Assembly: GCF_958445495.1 (NCBI RefSeq)
Contig: NZ_CAUCSQ010000013.1
Span: forward strand, 43,304-107,303
Direction of reading: 5' to 3'
Source: an uncultured Bacteroides sp.
Lineage (GTDB): Bacteria > Bacteroidota > Bacteroidia > Bacteroidales > Bacteroidaceae
DNA: 64,000 bases
Made by a program: the position numbers and the translations under genes. Under the pieces are notes generated by a model. The model had not been told where the DNA came from. It saw only the letters and a list, made by a program, of their open reading frames with translations, and ran no database searches. This document shows, in pieces, positions 43,112 to 52,030 of the stretch. The first letter of the stretch is position 1; each line of letters opens with the position of its first letter.

Positions 43112-43810
43112 ATGATGAAAAGGATTATTGAAAAAACCGATGACGGAAGCGCCACTTTATTCGTACCAGAATTGAATGAACACTATCATTCAACCAAAGG
43201 AGCGCGTACAGAATCCCGGCACATTTTCATCAACATGGGCCTGAAAGCCTCCGCCCTCTCCCATCTCCACATCCTGGAAATCGGTTTCGGAACCGGACTG
43301 AATGCCTGGCTCACCTTTGAAGAGGCAGAAAAAAGTAAACGGAACGTCCATTACACCGGACTGGAACTCTACCCGCTAACCTGGGAAACAGTCGAACAAC
43401 TGGAATACATTTCCGCCGATAAATCATTCACTATCGACGGCAAGCCACAACCGGCTACCGAACTATTCAAACGATTCCATACCTCACCATGGGAAGAAGA
43501 GACAACAATCACCCCGTACTTCATCCTGCGGAAAATACAGGCAGACGCCAATGAATGGGTGAAAAATACCGGCTATGCGCCGGACATCATCTACTTCGAC
43601 GCATTCGCCCCGGAAAAGCAACCGGAAATGTGGTCGCAAGAACTATTCAACCGCCTTTACGTTTTATTAAACAACAACGGAATCCTGACTACCTACTGTG
43701 CCAAAGGCATCGTCCGGCGGATGTTGCAAACAGCGGGATTCATCGTAGAACGCCTTCCCGGACCACCGGGCGGAAAACGGGAAATCCTGCGGGCAAGAAA
43801 ACCGGAATAA
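43112..43810 (+). CDS. mnmD: tRNA 5-methylaminomethyl-2-thiouridine methyltransferase, MnmD-like
   Basis: The 232-residue protein is the stand-alone methyltransferase half of MnmC (DUF752). It has LEIGFGTGLNAWLT (55-68) for S-adenosylmethionine binding, IIYFDAFAPEKQPEMWSQELF with the characteristic DAFxP motif, and a late LTTYCAKGIVRRMLQTAGF block. It would convert nm5U34 to mnm5U34 in tRNA, acting after the MnmE/MnmG step; mnmG lies 21 kb away. An equally possible start is one codon further in. The FAD oxidase half of MnmC is absent here. Confidence 0.88.
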   Translation: MMKRIIEKTDDGSATLFVPELNEHYHSTKGARTESRHIFINMGLKASALSHLHILEIGFGTGLNAWLTFEEAEKSKRNVHYTGLELYPLTWETVEQLEYISADKSFTIDGKPQPATELFKRFHTSPWEEETTITPYFILRKIQADANEWVKNTGYAPDIIYFDAFAPEKQPEMWSQELFNRLYVLLNNNGILTTYCAKGIVRRMLQTAGFIVERLPGPPGGKREILRARKPE

Positions 43811-43925
43811 AAAACAAAAGAAAAACCGGAAAACAGAAAAATTAAAAATCAAAAGACAAGAACAAGAAATTAAGAACCCGAAGTAAAAACGAAATAAATC
43901 AGAAAACCCGAAATATAAAGAAGTC

Positions 43926-44849
43926 ATGAAAAAACAACTGCAAAATATGAAGAAACTAATCCTGTTCAGCTCCTGCCTCCTATTGGCAGCCTGTACCGGA
44001 CGTTTGTCCAAAAGCAATGAGCCCGAAAGAGAAAAGCCGGTCATTACCGTCACACTGGAACCCCAGCGTTACCTCACGGAAGCCATTGCCGGCGACAAAT
44101 TCACGGTAATCAGCATGGTTCCCAAAGGTTCCAGCCCGGAAACCTACGACCCGGTCCCGCAACAACTCATATCCCTCGGAAACAGCAAGGCATATTTCCG
44201 CATCGGCTACATAGGATTCGAACAAACATGGATGGACAAGCTGATGAGCAACACCCCTCATATCCAAGTATTCGATACCTCCAAAGGCATAGACCTGATT
44301 CTGAACAGCAGCAGCCACAGCCGTGACGGTCATATCCATGCCGTAGAACCGCATATATGGAACTCGACAGACAACGCATTAATCCTTGCCGGCAACACCT
44401 ACAAAGCACTTTGCACGCTCGACAAGGCCAACCAACCGTATTACAGACACCGTTACGACTCGCTCTGCCACCGCATTCAGCAAACAGACAGCCTGATTCG
44501 CCGCCAACTCTCGGCTCCGGATGCCGCCAAATCCTTTATGATTTACCACCCGGCGCTCTCCTATTTCGCACGCGATTACGGACTACACCAGATATCTATC
44601 GAAGAAGACGGCAAAGAACCCTCACCCGCCCACCTGAAAAGACTGATAGATTTGTGTAAAGAAGAAAATGTACAAGTCATCTTCGTACAACCGGAATTCG
44701 ACAAACGCAATGCAGAAACCATCGCACAGCAGACCGGAACCAAAGTCGTCCCCATCAATCCGCTCAGTTACGATTGGGAAACGGAAATGCTGAATGTAGC
44801 GGAAGCCCTCGCTCCCGGCGAACCGGAAGAAGAGACAATCCGGCGATAA
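43926..44849 (+). CDS. Zinc/manganese ABC transporter substrate-binding lipoprotein (ZnuA-like)
   Basis: The 307-residue protein has a lipoprotein signal (MKKLILFSSCLLLAACTG, lipobox LAAC; preceding codons MKKQLQN are probably untranslated or an extended n-region). A cluster-9 metal-binding fold follows (PVITVTLEPQRYLTEAIAGDKFTVISMVPKGSSPETYDP). A His-rich loop with GHIHAVEPHIWNST carries likely zinc ligands, then SFMIYHPALSYFARDYGL and VIFVQPEFDKRNAETIAQQTG. It delivers zinc or manganese to an inner-membrane permease. The ATPase gene follows after 41 bases, but no permease is present. Confidence 0.9.
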   Translation: MKKQLQNMKKLILFSSCLLLAACTGRLSKSNEPEREKPVITVTLEPQRYLTEAIAGDKFTVISMVPKGSSPETYDPVPQQLISLGNSKAYFRIGYIGFEQTWMDKLMSNTPHIQVFDTSKGIDLILNSSSHSRDGHIHAVEPHIWNSTDNALILAGNTYKALCTLDKANQPYYRHRYDSLCHRIQQTDSLIRRQLSAPDAAKSFMIYHPALSYFARDYGLHQISIEEDGKEPSPAHLKRLIDLCKEENVQVIFVQPEFDKRNAETIAQQTGTKVVPINPLSYDWETEMLNVAEALAPGEPEEETIRR

Positions 44850-44890
44850 CATAAAAAACAGAAGAAACAAAACTTGAAAAGTTCCGTTCC

Positions 44891-45634
44891 ATGAATCCGA
44901 TTATCGAAATAAAGAATCTTTCTGCCGGGTATGACGGCCGCAATGTCCTACACGATATCCATCTCTCCGTCTACGAACGGGATTTCCTAGGAATTATCGG
45001 TCCCAACGGAGGCGGAAAGACAACACTCGTCAAGTGTATCCTCGGCTTGTTGAAACCCACTGGAGGAGAAATTATCTACCACTGCAAGCCTTTACTCGGT
45101 TACTTACCCCAGTATAGCACTATCGACCGGAAATTTCCCATTTCCGTTGAAGAAGTTATCCTGTCCGGACTAAGTATCCAGAAACCGCTCACATCCCGGT
45201 TCACACCCGAAGAAAAGGCAAAAGGCAAACAAATTATCTCCCGTATGGGGCTCGAAGGGCTGGAACACCGGTCTATCGGCCGGCTAAGCGGCGGCCAGCT
45301 ACAACGCGCCCTTCTCGGACGGGCCATCATCTCCGACCCCTCGGTCCTCATACTAGACGAACCCAGCACCTACATCGACAAACGTTTCGAAGCGCGTCTC
45401 TACGAACTACTGGCAGAAATCAACAAAGAATGCGCCATCATCCTTGTCAGCCATGACATCGGTACAGTGCTGCAACAAGTAAAATCCATCGCCTGCGTCA
45501 ATGAAACCCTGGATTACCATCCGGATACAGGCATCACAACCGAATGGCTGGAAAAGAATTTCAACTGCCCTATCGAACTGCTGGGGCACGGAACATTACC
45601 GCACCGTATTCTGGGAGAACATCACCACCACTAA
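44891..45634 (+). CDS. Zinc/manganese ABC transporter ATP-binding protein (ZnuC-like)
   Basis: The 247-residue ATPase has Walker A GPNGGGKTT (37-45), a Q-loop near LLGYLPQYSTIDRKFP, the signature LSGGQLQRALLGRA, Walker B VLILDEPS and the switch His in LVSHDIG. The sequence after the Q-loop (YSTIDRKFPISVEEVILSGL) is typical of zinc/manganese importers. The C-terminus ends GEHHHH, a possible metal-sensing cluster. Its partner is the ZnuA-like gene just upstream. The expected ZnuB permease gene does not follow: the next gene is the unrelated DUF2723 protein. Confidence 0.92.
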   Translation: MNPIIEIKNLSAGYDGRNVLHDIHLSVYERDFLGIIGPNGGGKTTLVKCILGLLKPTGGEIIYHCKPLLGYLPQYSTIDRKFPISVEEVILSGLSIQKPLTSRFTPEEKAKGKQIISRMGLEGLEHRSIGRLSGGQLQRALLGRAIISDPSVLILDEPSTYIDKRFEARLYELLAEINKECAIILVSHDIGTVLQQVKSIACVNETLDYHPDTGITTEWLEKNFNCPIELLGHGTLPHRILGEHHHH

Positions 45635-45948
45635 ATCCCCCTTCCACCTGCCCTTTACCCGCAAATTCACCTCTCCCCCCGGTATTTTCAAATCTACCAA
45701 CCGGCATGCCCCTCTGCACGGCCGCGGCAGACATCCGCCATGCCGGCCGCAAGTTCTTTACAAACCGTTCCCCGTCTTTCAGAAAAGAAATTATCCTTCC
45801 CGCAAAGCCAATTCCGCCTCTCCCATCGTCCGAAGAGTTTATAAATCATCTCTCCGTTACTTAATATTTCTTACTTTCTGCCTCATTATCCTTACAAATC
45901 ACTATCTTTGCGACCGCATCATTTGTTTTTAACGAATAAACTACGATA
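45635..45948. other. C-rich spacer before the DUF2723 gene
   Basis: These 314 bases are pyrimidine-rich and contain open frames that look like chance shadows. The only supported signal is the -7 element at 45903-45910. A GGCCG/CGGCC palindrome lies near 45719-45748 without a T-run. Confidence 0.5.
45903..45910 (+). promoter_or_regulatory. Promoter -7 element of the DUF2723 gene
   Basis: TATCTTTG matches TAnnTTTG, 38 bases before the ATG at 45949, so the gene has its own promoter and is not part of the zinc-transporter transcript. Confidence 0.55.
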
Positions 45949-48900
45949 GTGCTAATGAAACAGTACAGGACCGTAAACAACCTTATAGGTTGGCTTACAT
46001 TCATTATTGCGGCAACGGTTTATTGCCTGACAATAGAGCCGACTGCAAGTTTCTGGGATTGCCCTGAGTTTATAACCACCGGCTACAAACTGGAAGTCGG
46101 CCATCCGCCCGGCGCCCCGTTCTTCATGCTGATGGCGAACCTGTTCACCCAATTTGCATCCGATGTCACCACTGTGGCAAAAATGGTAAACTACATGAGC
46201 GCCCTTATGAGCGGTGCATGTATCCTGTTCCTTTTCTGGAGCATCACCCACCTGGTTCGCAAACTGGTTATCACCGACGAAAACAACATCACCAAAGGAC
46301 AGCTTATCACAATTATGGGCAGCGGACTGGTCGGAGCGCTGGCTTATACCTTCAGCGATACATTCTGGTTTTCTGCCGTAGAAGGTGAAGTATATGCTTT
46401 CTCCTCCCTGTTTACCGCCATCGTTTTCTGGCTGATTCTCAAGTGGGAAGACGTAGCCGACCAGCCTCACAGCGACCGGTGGATTATCCTGATTGCTTAT
46501 TTGACAGGATTAAGTATCGGCGTCCACCTGCTGAATCTGCTTTGTTTGCCCGCTATCGTACTGGTATATTATTACAAAAAGACCCCGAACGCCACAGCGA
46601 AAGGTTCCTTGCTCGCCCTTTTCGGTTCGATGGTTCTTGTAGCGGCCGTACTCTATGGCATCGTTCCGGGCATTGTGAAAGTAGGCGGCTGGTTCGAGCT
46701 CCTATTTGTCAACGGGCTGGGAATGCCGTTCAATACAGGCGTAGTCGTCTATATCGGTTTACTGGCAGCAGCTCTTATCTGGGGAGTCTATGAAAGCTAC
46801 ACCCGGAAAAGCAAAATGCGTATGGCCGTATCCTTTATTCTTACCATAGCCCTGCTGGGAATTCCATTTTACGGACACGGTGCCAGCAGCATCCTCATCG
46901 GCATCATAGTCATTGCAATACTGGCTTTCTACCTGGCCCCGGCAATGCAAGCCCGGATGAAAGAAAAATGGCGTATTTCAGCACGCACAATGAATACGGC
47001 GCTCCTCTGTACGATGATGATTGTCATCGGTTATTCGTCGTATGCGCTTATCGTCATACGTTCCACCGCCAATACTCCGATGGACCAGAATTCCCCGGAA
47101 GACATCTTCACGCTGGGCGAATACCTCGGTCGCGAACAATACGGTACACGTCCCCTGTTCTACGGCCCTGCATTCTCCTCCAAAGTGGCGCTCGATGTCA
47201 AAGACGGCTATTGCATCCCCCGCCAGTCACAAACGGGAAGCAAATATATCCGCAAGGAAAAAACCTCCCCGGACGAGAAAGACTCATACATCGAACTCCC
47301 CGGACGCATTGAATACGAATACGCACAAAACATGCTGTTCCCGCGCATGTACAGTTCGTCACACGCCCCACTCTACAAACAATGGGTCGATATAAAGGGA
47401 TATGACGTACCTTACGACCAGTGCGGAGAAATGATAATGGTAAATATGCCTACCCAGTGGGAGAATATCAAGTTCTTCTTCTCCTACCAACTGAACTTCA
47501 TGTACTGGCGCTATTTCATGTGGAATTTCGCCGGACGCCAGAATGATATTCAGGGAAGCGGAGAGATAGAACACGGCAACTGGATTACCGGTATTCCTTT
47601 TATCGACAATCTGCTTGTCGGCAATCAGGAATTACTTCCGCAAGACCTTAAAGACAATAAAGGGCACAACGTATTTTATTGCCTCCCCTTGTTGCTCGGC
47701 CTCATCGGCCTCTTCTGGCAAGCCTACCACAGCCAGCGCGGCATCCAACAATTCTGGGTGGTATTCTTCCTGTTCTTTATGACGGGTATCGCCATCGTGC
47801 TCTATCTCAATCAGACACCTGCACAACCGCGCGAACGCGACTATGCGTATGCCGGTTCATTCTACGCCTTCGCCATCTGGATAGGTATGGGTGTAGCGGG
47901 TATTATCAAGTTATTGCAGAATTACTGCAAGATGCAGGAAACCCCTGCCGCCGCCCTGGCTTCCGTCCTCTGCCTGTTCGTCCCCATCCAGATGGCAGGA
48001 CAGACCTGGGACGACCATGACCGTAGCGGACGTTTCGTAGCGCGCGACTTCGGGCAAAACTATCTGATGACCCTGCAAGAAAAGGGAAATCCGATTATTT
48101 ACACCAACGGCGATAATGACACCTTCCCTCTGTGGTACAATCAGGAGACCGAAGGCTTCCGCACCGATGCACGTACCTGCAACCTAAGCTACCTGCAGAC
48201 CGATTGGTACATCGACCAGATGAAGCGTCCGGCCTATGACTCTCCGTCCCTTCCCATCACATGGGACCGCGTGGAATACGTAGAAGGACAGAACGAGTAC
48301 ATCTCTATCCGTCCGGAAATGAAAAACCTTATCGACAGTTATTTCAAGCAAGCGAAAGAGCTGGCATCAAAAGGAGATACCACCGTCTTGTCACTCGTCC
48401 ATTCCATCTTCGGAGAGAATCCTTATGAGTTGAAAGAAATCATTAACCGCTGGATGCTCGGCAAGAACGACCAGCTAAAGGAACTTCTCAAAAAGAGCGG
48501 GCAGAATATCGAACTTCCTCTCATTCCGACAGACAGCATCATAATGAAAATAGATGCGGAAGCCGTACGCCGTTCCGGCATGAAAATACCGGAGGCATTG
48601 AGAGACTCCATTCCCGAATATATGACAATCTCGCTAAAAGACGCCAACGGCAATCCGAAACGCGCCCTTTACAAAAATGAGCTGATGATGCTCGAAATGC
48701 TTGCCAACGCCAATTGGGAACGTCCTATCTATATGGCAATCACCGTAGGCAGCGAAAACCATCTCGGTATGGACAACCACTTCATCCAGGAAGGTCTCGC
48801 CTATCGTTTCACCCCATTTGACACGGATAAGCTGAACTGTAAAATCGACACGGAAAAGATGTACGACAACCTGATGAATAAGTTCAAGTTCGGCGGCATC

Positions 48901-49368
48901 GACAAGCCCGATATCTATATCGACGAAAATACAATGCGCATGTGTTATACACACCGCCGCATTTTCACGCAGCTTGTAGGCCAGCTTATCAAAGAAGGTA
49001 AAAAAGATAAGGCCCTTGCCGCCCTCGACTATGCCGAAAAGATGATTCCTTCCTACAATGTTCCGTACGACTGGGCAAACGGTGCTTTCCAGATGGCAGA
49101 AGCCTATTACCAATTGGAAGAAAATGAGAAAGCGAACAAGATTATCGACGAACTAGCCAACAAATCAATCGAATACATGGTTTGGTATCTCAGCCTGACG
49201 GACTACCAGCTTTCCATCGCCAGTGAGAACTTCATGTATAACGCCGGATTGCTGGATGCCGAAGTCCGTCTGATGGAAAAATATAAATCAACAGAACTGG
49301 CAACACACTACTCCGAACAGCTCGACCAACTGTATAACGAGTATGTCACGAGAATGAAAGGGAAATAA
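45949..49368 (+). CDS. DUF2723 multi-pass glycosyltransferase-like membrane protein
   Basis: The 1139-residue protein starts with the DUF2723 signature: GWLTFIIAATVYCLTIEPTASFWDCPEFI, then TTGYKLEVGHPPGAPFF. About twelve membrane helices extend to roughly residue 680, and a long soluble C-terminal part has TPR-like helices (KALAALDYAEKMIPSY and AEAYYQLEENEKANKIIDEL). The acidic WDCPEF segment near the first loop resembles the catalytic loop of protein O-mannosyltransferase-type GT-C enzymes. DUF2723 proteins are therefore considered GT-C glycosyltransferases using lipid-linked sugar. Acceptor and sugar are not known here. An alternative start, MKQYR, lies two codons in. Confidence 0.85.
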   Translation: MLMKQYRTVNNLIGWLTFIIAATVYCLTIEPTASFWDCPEFITTGYKLEVGHPPGAPFFMLMANLFTQFASDVTTVAKMVNYMSALMSGACILFLFWSITHLVRKLVITDENNITKGQLITIMGSGLVGALAYTFSDTFWFSAVEGEVYAFSSLFTAIVFWLILKWEDVADQPHSDRWIILIAYLTGLSIGVHLLNLLCLPAIVLVYYYKKTPNATAKGSLLALFGSMVLVAAVLYGIVPGIVKVGGWFELLFVNGLGMPFNTGVVVYIGLLAAALIWGVYESYTRKSKMRMAVSFILTIALLGIPFYGHGASSILIGIIVIAILAFYLAPAMQARMKEKWRISARTMNTALLCTMMIVIGYSSYALIVIRSTANTPMDQNSPEDIFTLGEYLGREQYGTRPLFYGPAFSSKVALDVKDGYCIPRQSQTGSKYIRKEKTSPDEKDSYIELPGRIEYEYAQNMLFPRMYSSSHAPLYKQWVDIKGYDVPYDQCGEMIMVNMPTQWENIKFFFSYQLNFMYWRYFMWNFAGRQNDIQGSGEIEHGNWITGIPFIDNLLVGNQELLPQDLKDNKGHNVFYCLPLLLGLIGLFWQAYHSQRGIQQFWVVFFLFFMTGIAIVLYLNQTPAQPRERDYAYAGSFYAFAIWIGMGVAGIIKLLQNYCKMQETPAAALASVLCLFVPIQMAGQTWDDHDRSGRFVARDFGQNYLMTLQEKGNPIIYTNGDNDTFPLWYNQETEGFRTDARTCNLSYLQTDWYIDQMKRPAYDSPSLPITWDRVEYVEGQNEYISIRPEMKNLIDSYFKQAKELASKGDTTVLSLVHSIFGENPYELKEIINRWMLGKNDQLKELLKKSGQNIELPLIPTDSIIMKIDAEAVRRSGMKIPEALRDSIPEYMTISLKDANGNPKRALYKNELMMLEMLANANWERPIYMAITVGSENHLGMDNHFIQEGLAYRFTPFDTDKLNCKIDTEKMYDNLMNKFKFGGIDKPDIYIDENTMRMCYTHRRIFTQLVGQLIKEGKKDKALAALDYAEKMIPSYNVPYDWANGAFQMAEAYYQLEENEKANKIIDELANKSIEYMVWYLSLTDYQLSIASENFMYNAGLLDAEVRLMEKYKSTELATHYSEQLDQLYNEYVTRMKGK

Positions 49369-49437
49369 CAGGAGGACATGCGCCGGGAAATAGGGGTAAA
49401 GTTTCCCGGCCCCTCCCCTACAAAACTTTGAAAAAGC

Positions 49438-50052
49438 ATGTTTATAGAACAGCCACCTTGGTTTTTCCGGGCGTTGTATCCGCAAGCTATCTTCCGAATG
49501 AATCCGGATGAACGGGCCGTTTACCTGACTTTTGACGACGGTCCTATTCCCGAAGTCACTCCCTGGGTATTGGAGTTACTGGAAAAACACAATATCAAAG
49601 CTACCTTTTTCATGGTAGGAGACAATATCAGAAAACATCCGGACGAGTACCGAATGGTGGTAGAACACGGACACCGCATCGGCAACCATACGTTCAATCA
49701 CATCCGCGGATTCGAGTATTCTAACCCCGATTACCTGGCAAACGCAAAAAAAGTAGACGAAATCATCCATTCCGACCTGTTCCGTCCTCCGCACGGGCAC
49801 ATGGGATTCCGCCAGTACTACACCCTGCGACATCATTACCGCATCATCATGTGGGACCTCGTGACCCGTGACTATAGTAAACGAATGCGTCCGGAACAGG
49901 TATTGGACAACGTAAAACGTTATGCGCGCAACGGCTCTATCATCACCTTCCACGACTCTCTGAAATCTTGGAACAACGGCAACCTTCAATATGCGCTTCC
50001 CCGTGCCATCGAATTCCTGAAAGCGGAAGGATATGAATTTAAAATGCTGTGA
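49438..50052 (+). CDS. Polysaccharide deacetylase (NodB/CE4 family)
   Basis: The 204-residue enzyme has the NodB motifs in order. These are TFDDGP (31-36, catalytic base and metal Asp), HRIGNHTFNH with metal ligands H84 and H88, RPPHGHMGFRQ with the conserved Arg, MWDLVTRDY, and a late ITFHDS with the catalytic His. It would remove acetyl groups from an amino-sugar polymer. There is no signal peptide, which suggests cytoplasmic or membrane-peripheral action, or a missed upstream start. It follows the DUF2723 gene after about 70 bases. Confidence 0.9.
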   Translation: MFIEQPPWFFRALYPQAIFRMNPDERAVYLTFDDGPIPEVTPWVLELLEKHNIKATFFMVGDNIRKHPDEYRMVVEHGHRIGNHTFNHIRGFEYSNPDYLANAKKVDEIIHSDLFRPPHGHMGFRQYYTLRHHYRIIMWDLVTRDYSKRMRPEQVLDNVKRYARNGSIITFHDSLKSWNNGNLQYALPRAIEFLKAEGYEFKML

Positions 50053-50572
50053 AAACCGTTGCGATACCCCATGCGTTGTCCGGTCACTTGCCCGGCGGAG
50101 ATAACAGAGAGCTTTTTTCGGCTCAATTTCGCAAAATATATCTCCTGCCTTACCGTTGAATACCGAGAAAGGTTTTCGTCCGTCATAGGGCAAAAAACAG
50201 GCAAAATAATATCAAACTACGGTAAATGTCAACGGCTGGTCTGAAAAACGGTTCCGCAACTCCTTTAAAAATAAAAAACACTCCCTTCCTTCACCCGTTC
50301 GCCGGACATACAGGAAAAGAATTCGCCTCCCTCGAAAGAACAACAAAAAAGCATTATCCGGGAAGAGTGCCGCATAAAGAGCAAAAAGCCCGTAACTTAT
50401 AAGAAATATCAGATTCAAGGAGAAACAACCCCGGCAGGTCCCCGTATAAAGAAAGAATAGCCGTTTTATCACAAAACAGCTATTCCGGTTTAATGTAAAG
50501 CCAAATCTTCCTTCAAGAGATTTATGACTTAACTTGTTTAAGCGCGCTCGCTTCTATATTCAAAACATATTC
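50053..50572. other. Gene-free spacer before the second Sus-like locus
   Basis: These 520 bases separate the deacetylase from the convergent BACON lipoprotein gene. The one clear feature is the terminator at 50455-50485. Short open frames on both strands here have no recognisable product. Confidence 0.6.
50441..50485 (-). terminator. Terminator of the phase-variable Sus-like locus
   Basis: GAATAGC-C-GTTTT (50455-50467) pairs with AAAAC-A-GCTATTC (50473-50485) around a five-base loop. Read on the minus strand, it is followed by TTTCTTTATA. It lies about 90 bases past the last gene of the locus. Confidence 0.7.
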
Positions 50573-51985
50573 TTATTTACAAAACAAATCACTGGTTCCG
50601 ACCCGTGTAACACTACTGTCATTGAGCCTCATCACAGAACCTCTCGTCATTCCCGTCTCCACTTTAGTCATAACCGGTTTCCTCATAAACGGACTGTCTA
50701 CGTTAAAACCGAGCATACTGCCGTCTACCTGGGATTTAATATAGTACCTTGCGCCAATGACTTCATATTCCGCCCCGCCTTGAAGAGTTACCGTACCATT
50801 CATCCATTGCACGCTTCCGTCACGCTGCAACATGCCTATATAACAAATATATCCCTTACCGGTCACATAAGCCTCCCTTCCGCTCTCCACGACAAGTCCG
50901 TAAAACATCACATCATAGTTTATGTTATCGGTATTCGTGTACACTGCTATATTAGGTTGGGCCGTAATATAAATAAGCCCGCTGGCTTCATCAAAATTAG
51001 CCTGTATGGCATACTTGCTGTCAGTAGCGACGACAGACTTTCCCCAACCCGTCACTTTATAAGTCGAGTTATCGGTATCCCGCACGATAGAAAGGGCATA
51101 TTCAAACGAAGTGTCCCCATCCATACCGACCAATGTCCAGTTCCCCAGATAATCAGTATAAACAGGCCCCCTTTGAACAACATCAATCGTAGCAGTCAGA
51201 TTTTCCGAGACCAGTGTGACAGTTGCCGTACGTTCGGGATTCCCCGTATTATCTCCAGCCTTCAAAGTAACAGATTCGTCATCGAATGAAACAGTCAGCC
51301 ATTCTTCATCGGATTCCGCCGTAAATGCCCGCGTACTGTTAACCTTGACAGTAACTTCATCCCCCGCATTATACATAAGCAGACTCCTTTTTTCAGGAAC
51401 CAGCACAATCCCGTTCTGTACCACCAATATGGAAGATTCCAATTTGCCGCTCACCAGTTTCACTGTAGTGGATAAAGCATTGTCAGTATAATTATTCCGG
51501 GTGGTAAATACCACACTACTCCCCACGACCTCTGCATCCAGCCAGGTCACATCGTCATCAATCCGGACTTGAAAAGGCGCAAAATGATCGACAGCTACCG
51601 TTCGGGTAGTCGCATCAGCGTCCAGCAAAAGTTCCTTAACCTCAGGAACAGGCACTTTATTACTCGGTTGGGTGACAGGAAAAACAATCTCATCCTCTCC
51701 CCCTTTCACTGTAATTATAGCTGTACGTCCTTCGATACTCGTATTAGCCTCCAAAGTTAAAGTCACCACCTTTCCGGAAATGGCGGCTGTACACCAAGGC
51801 TGATCCGATTCAACCTCCTCCCCCTCCACGGATAAGTTGATAACCACATTTCCCCCGGCGGCCGTAATATCCGCCTCTCGCCCGGTAATGGAAAGTTTCG
51901 GGCCCGCATTGTCTTTTGAATCGTCCTCACAAGAAGCAATGCAAATGCAAAACAACAGTAAAAATATATCTATAATTTTTTTCAT
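50573..51985 (-). CDS. BACON-domain surface lipoprotein
   Basis: The 470-residue lipoprotein opens MKKIIDIFLLLFCICIASCEDDSKDN (lipobox IASC). Three BACON-type beta domains follow. They are recognisable by recurring patterns: an aromatic strand with DQPWC, DDVTWL or DEEWL; a GNPERTATVTL-like strand; and a closing VVQ or VTQ strand at about residues 30-105, 110-195 and 200-275. A C-terminal domain of about 190 residues has no name I recognise. BACON domains in Sus-type systems are spacers or ligand-binding modules. It is the last gene of the locus. Confidence 0.8.
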   Translation of the reverse strand: MKKIIDIFLLLFCICIASCEDDSKDNAGPKLSITGREADITAAGGNVVINLSVEGEEVESDQPWCTAAISGKVVTLTLEANTSIEGRTAIITVKGGEDEIVFPVTQPSNKVPVPEVKELLLDADATTRTVAVDHFAPFQVRIDDDVTWLDAEVVGSSVVFTTRNNYTDNALSTTVKLVSGKLESSILVVQNGIVLVPEKRSLLMYNAGDEVTVKVNSTRAFTAESDEEWLTVSFDDESVTLKAGDNTGNPERTATVTLVSENLTATIDVVQRGPVYTDYLGNWTLVGMDGDTSFEYALSIVRDTDNSTYKVTGWGKSVVATDSKYAIQANFDEASGLIYITAQPNIAVYTNTDNINYDVMFYGLVVESGREAYVTGKGYICYIGMLQRDGSVQWMNGTVTLQGGAEYEVIGARYYIKSQVDGSMLGFNVDSPFMRKPVMTKVETGMTRGSVMRLNDSSVTRVGTSDLFCK

Positions 51986-52030
51986 AACAGTCTTTTTTAA
52001 AACCTAATTATCATATCTCATATATCTCCG

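Noticed and set aside
45501..45932. Plus-strand frames spanning the end of the zinc ATPase gene and the following spacer, considered as a missing permease
   Set aside because: They have no membrane-helix pattern and overlap the ATPase coding sequence in another frame.
50212..50472. Minus-strand 86-codon hydrophobic frame
   Set aside because: Its start lies inside the terminator hairpin of the preceding operon and the product resembles no known family.
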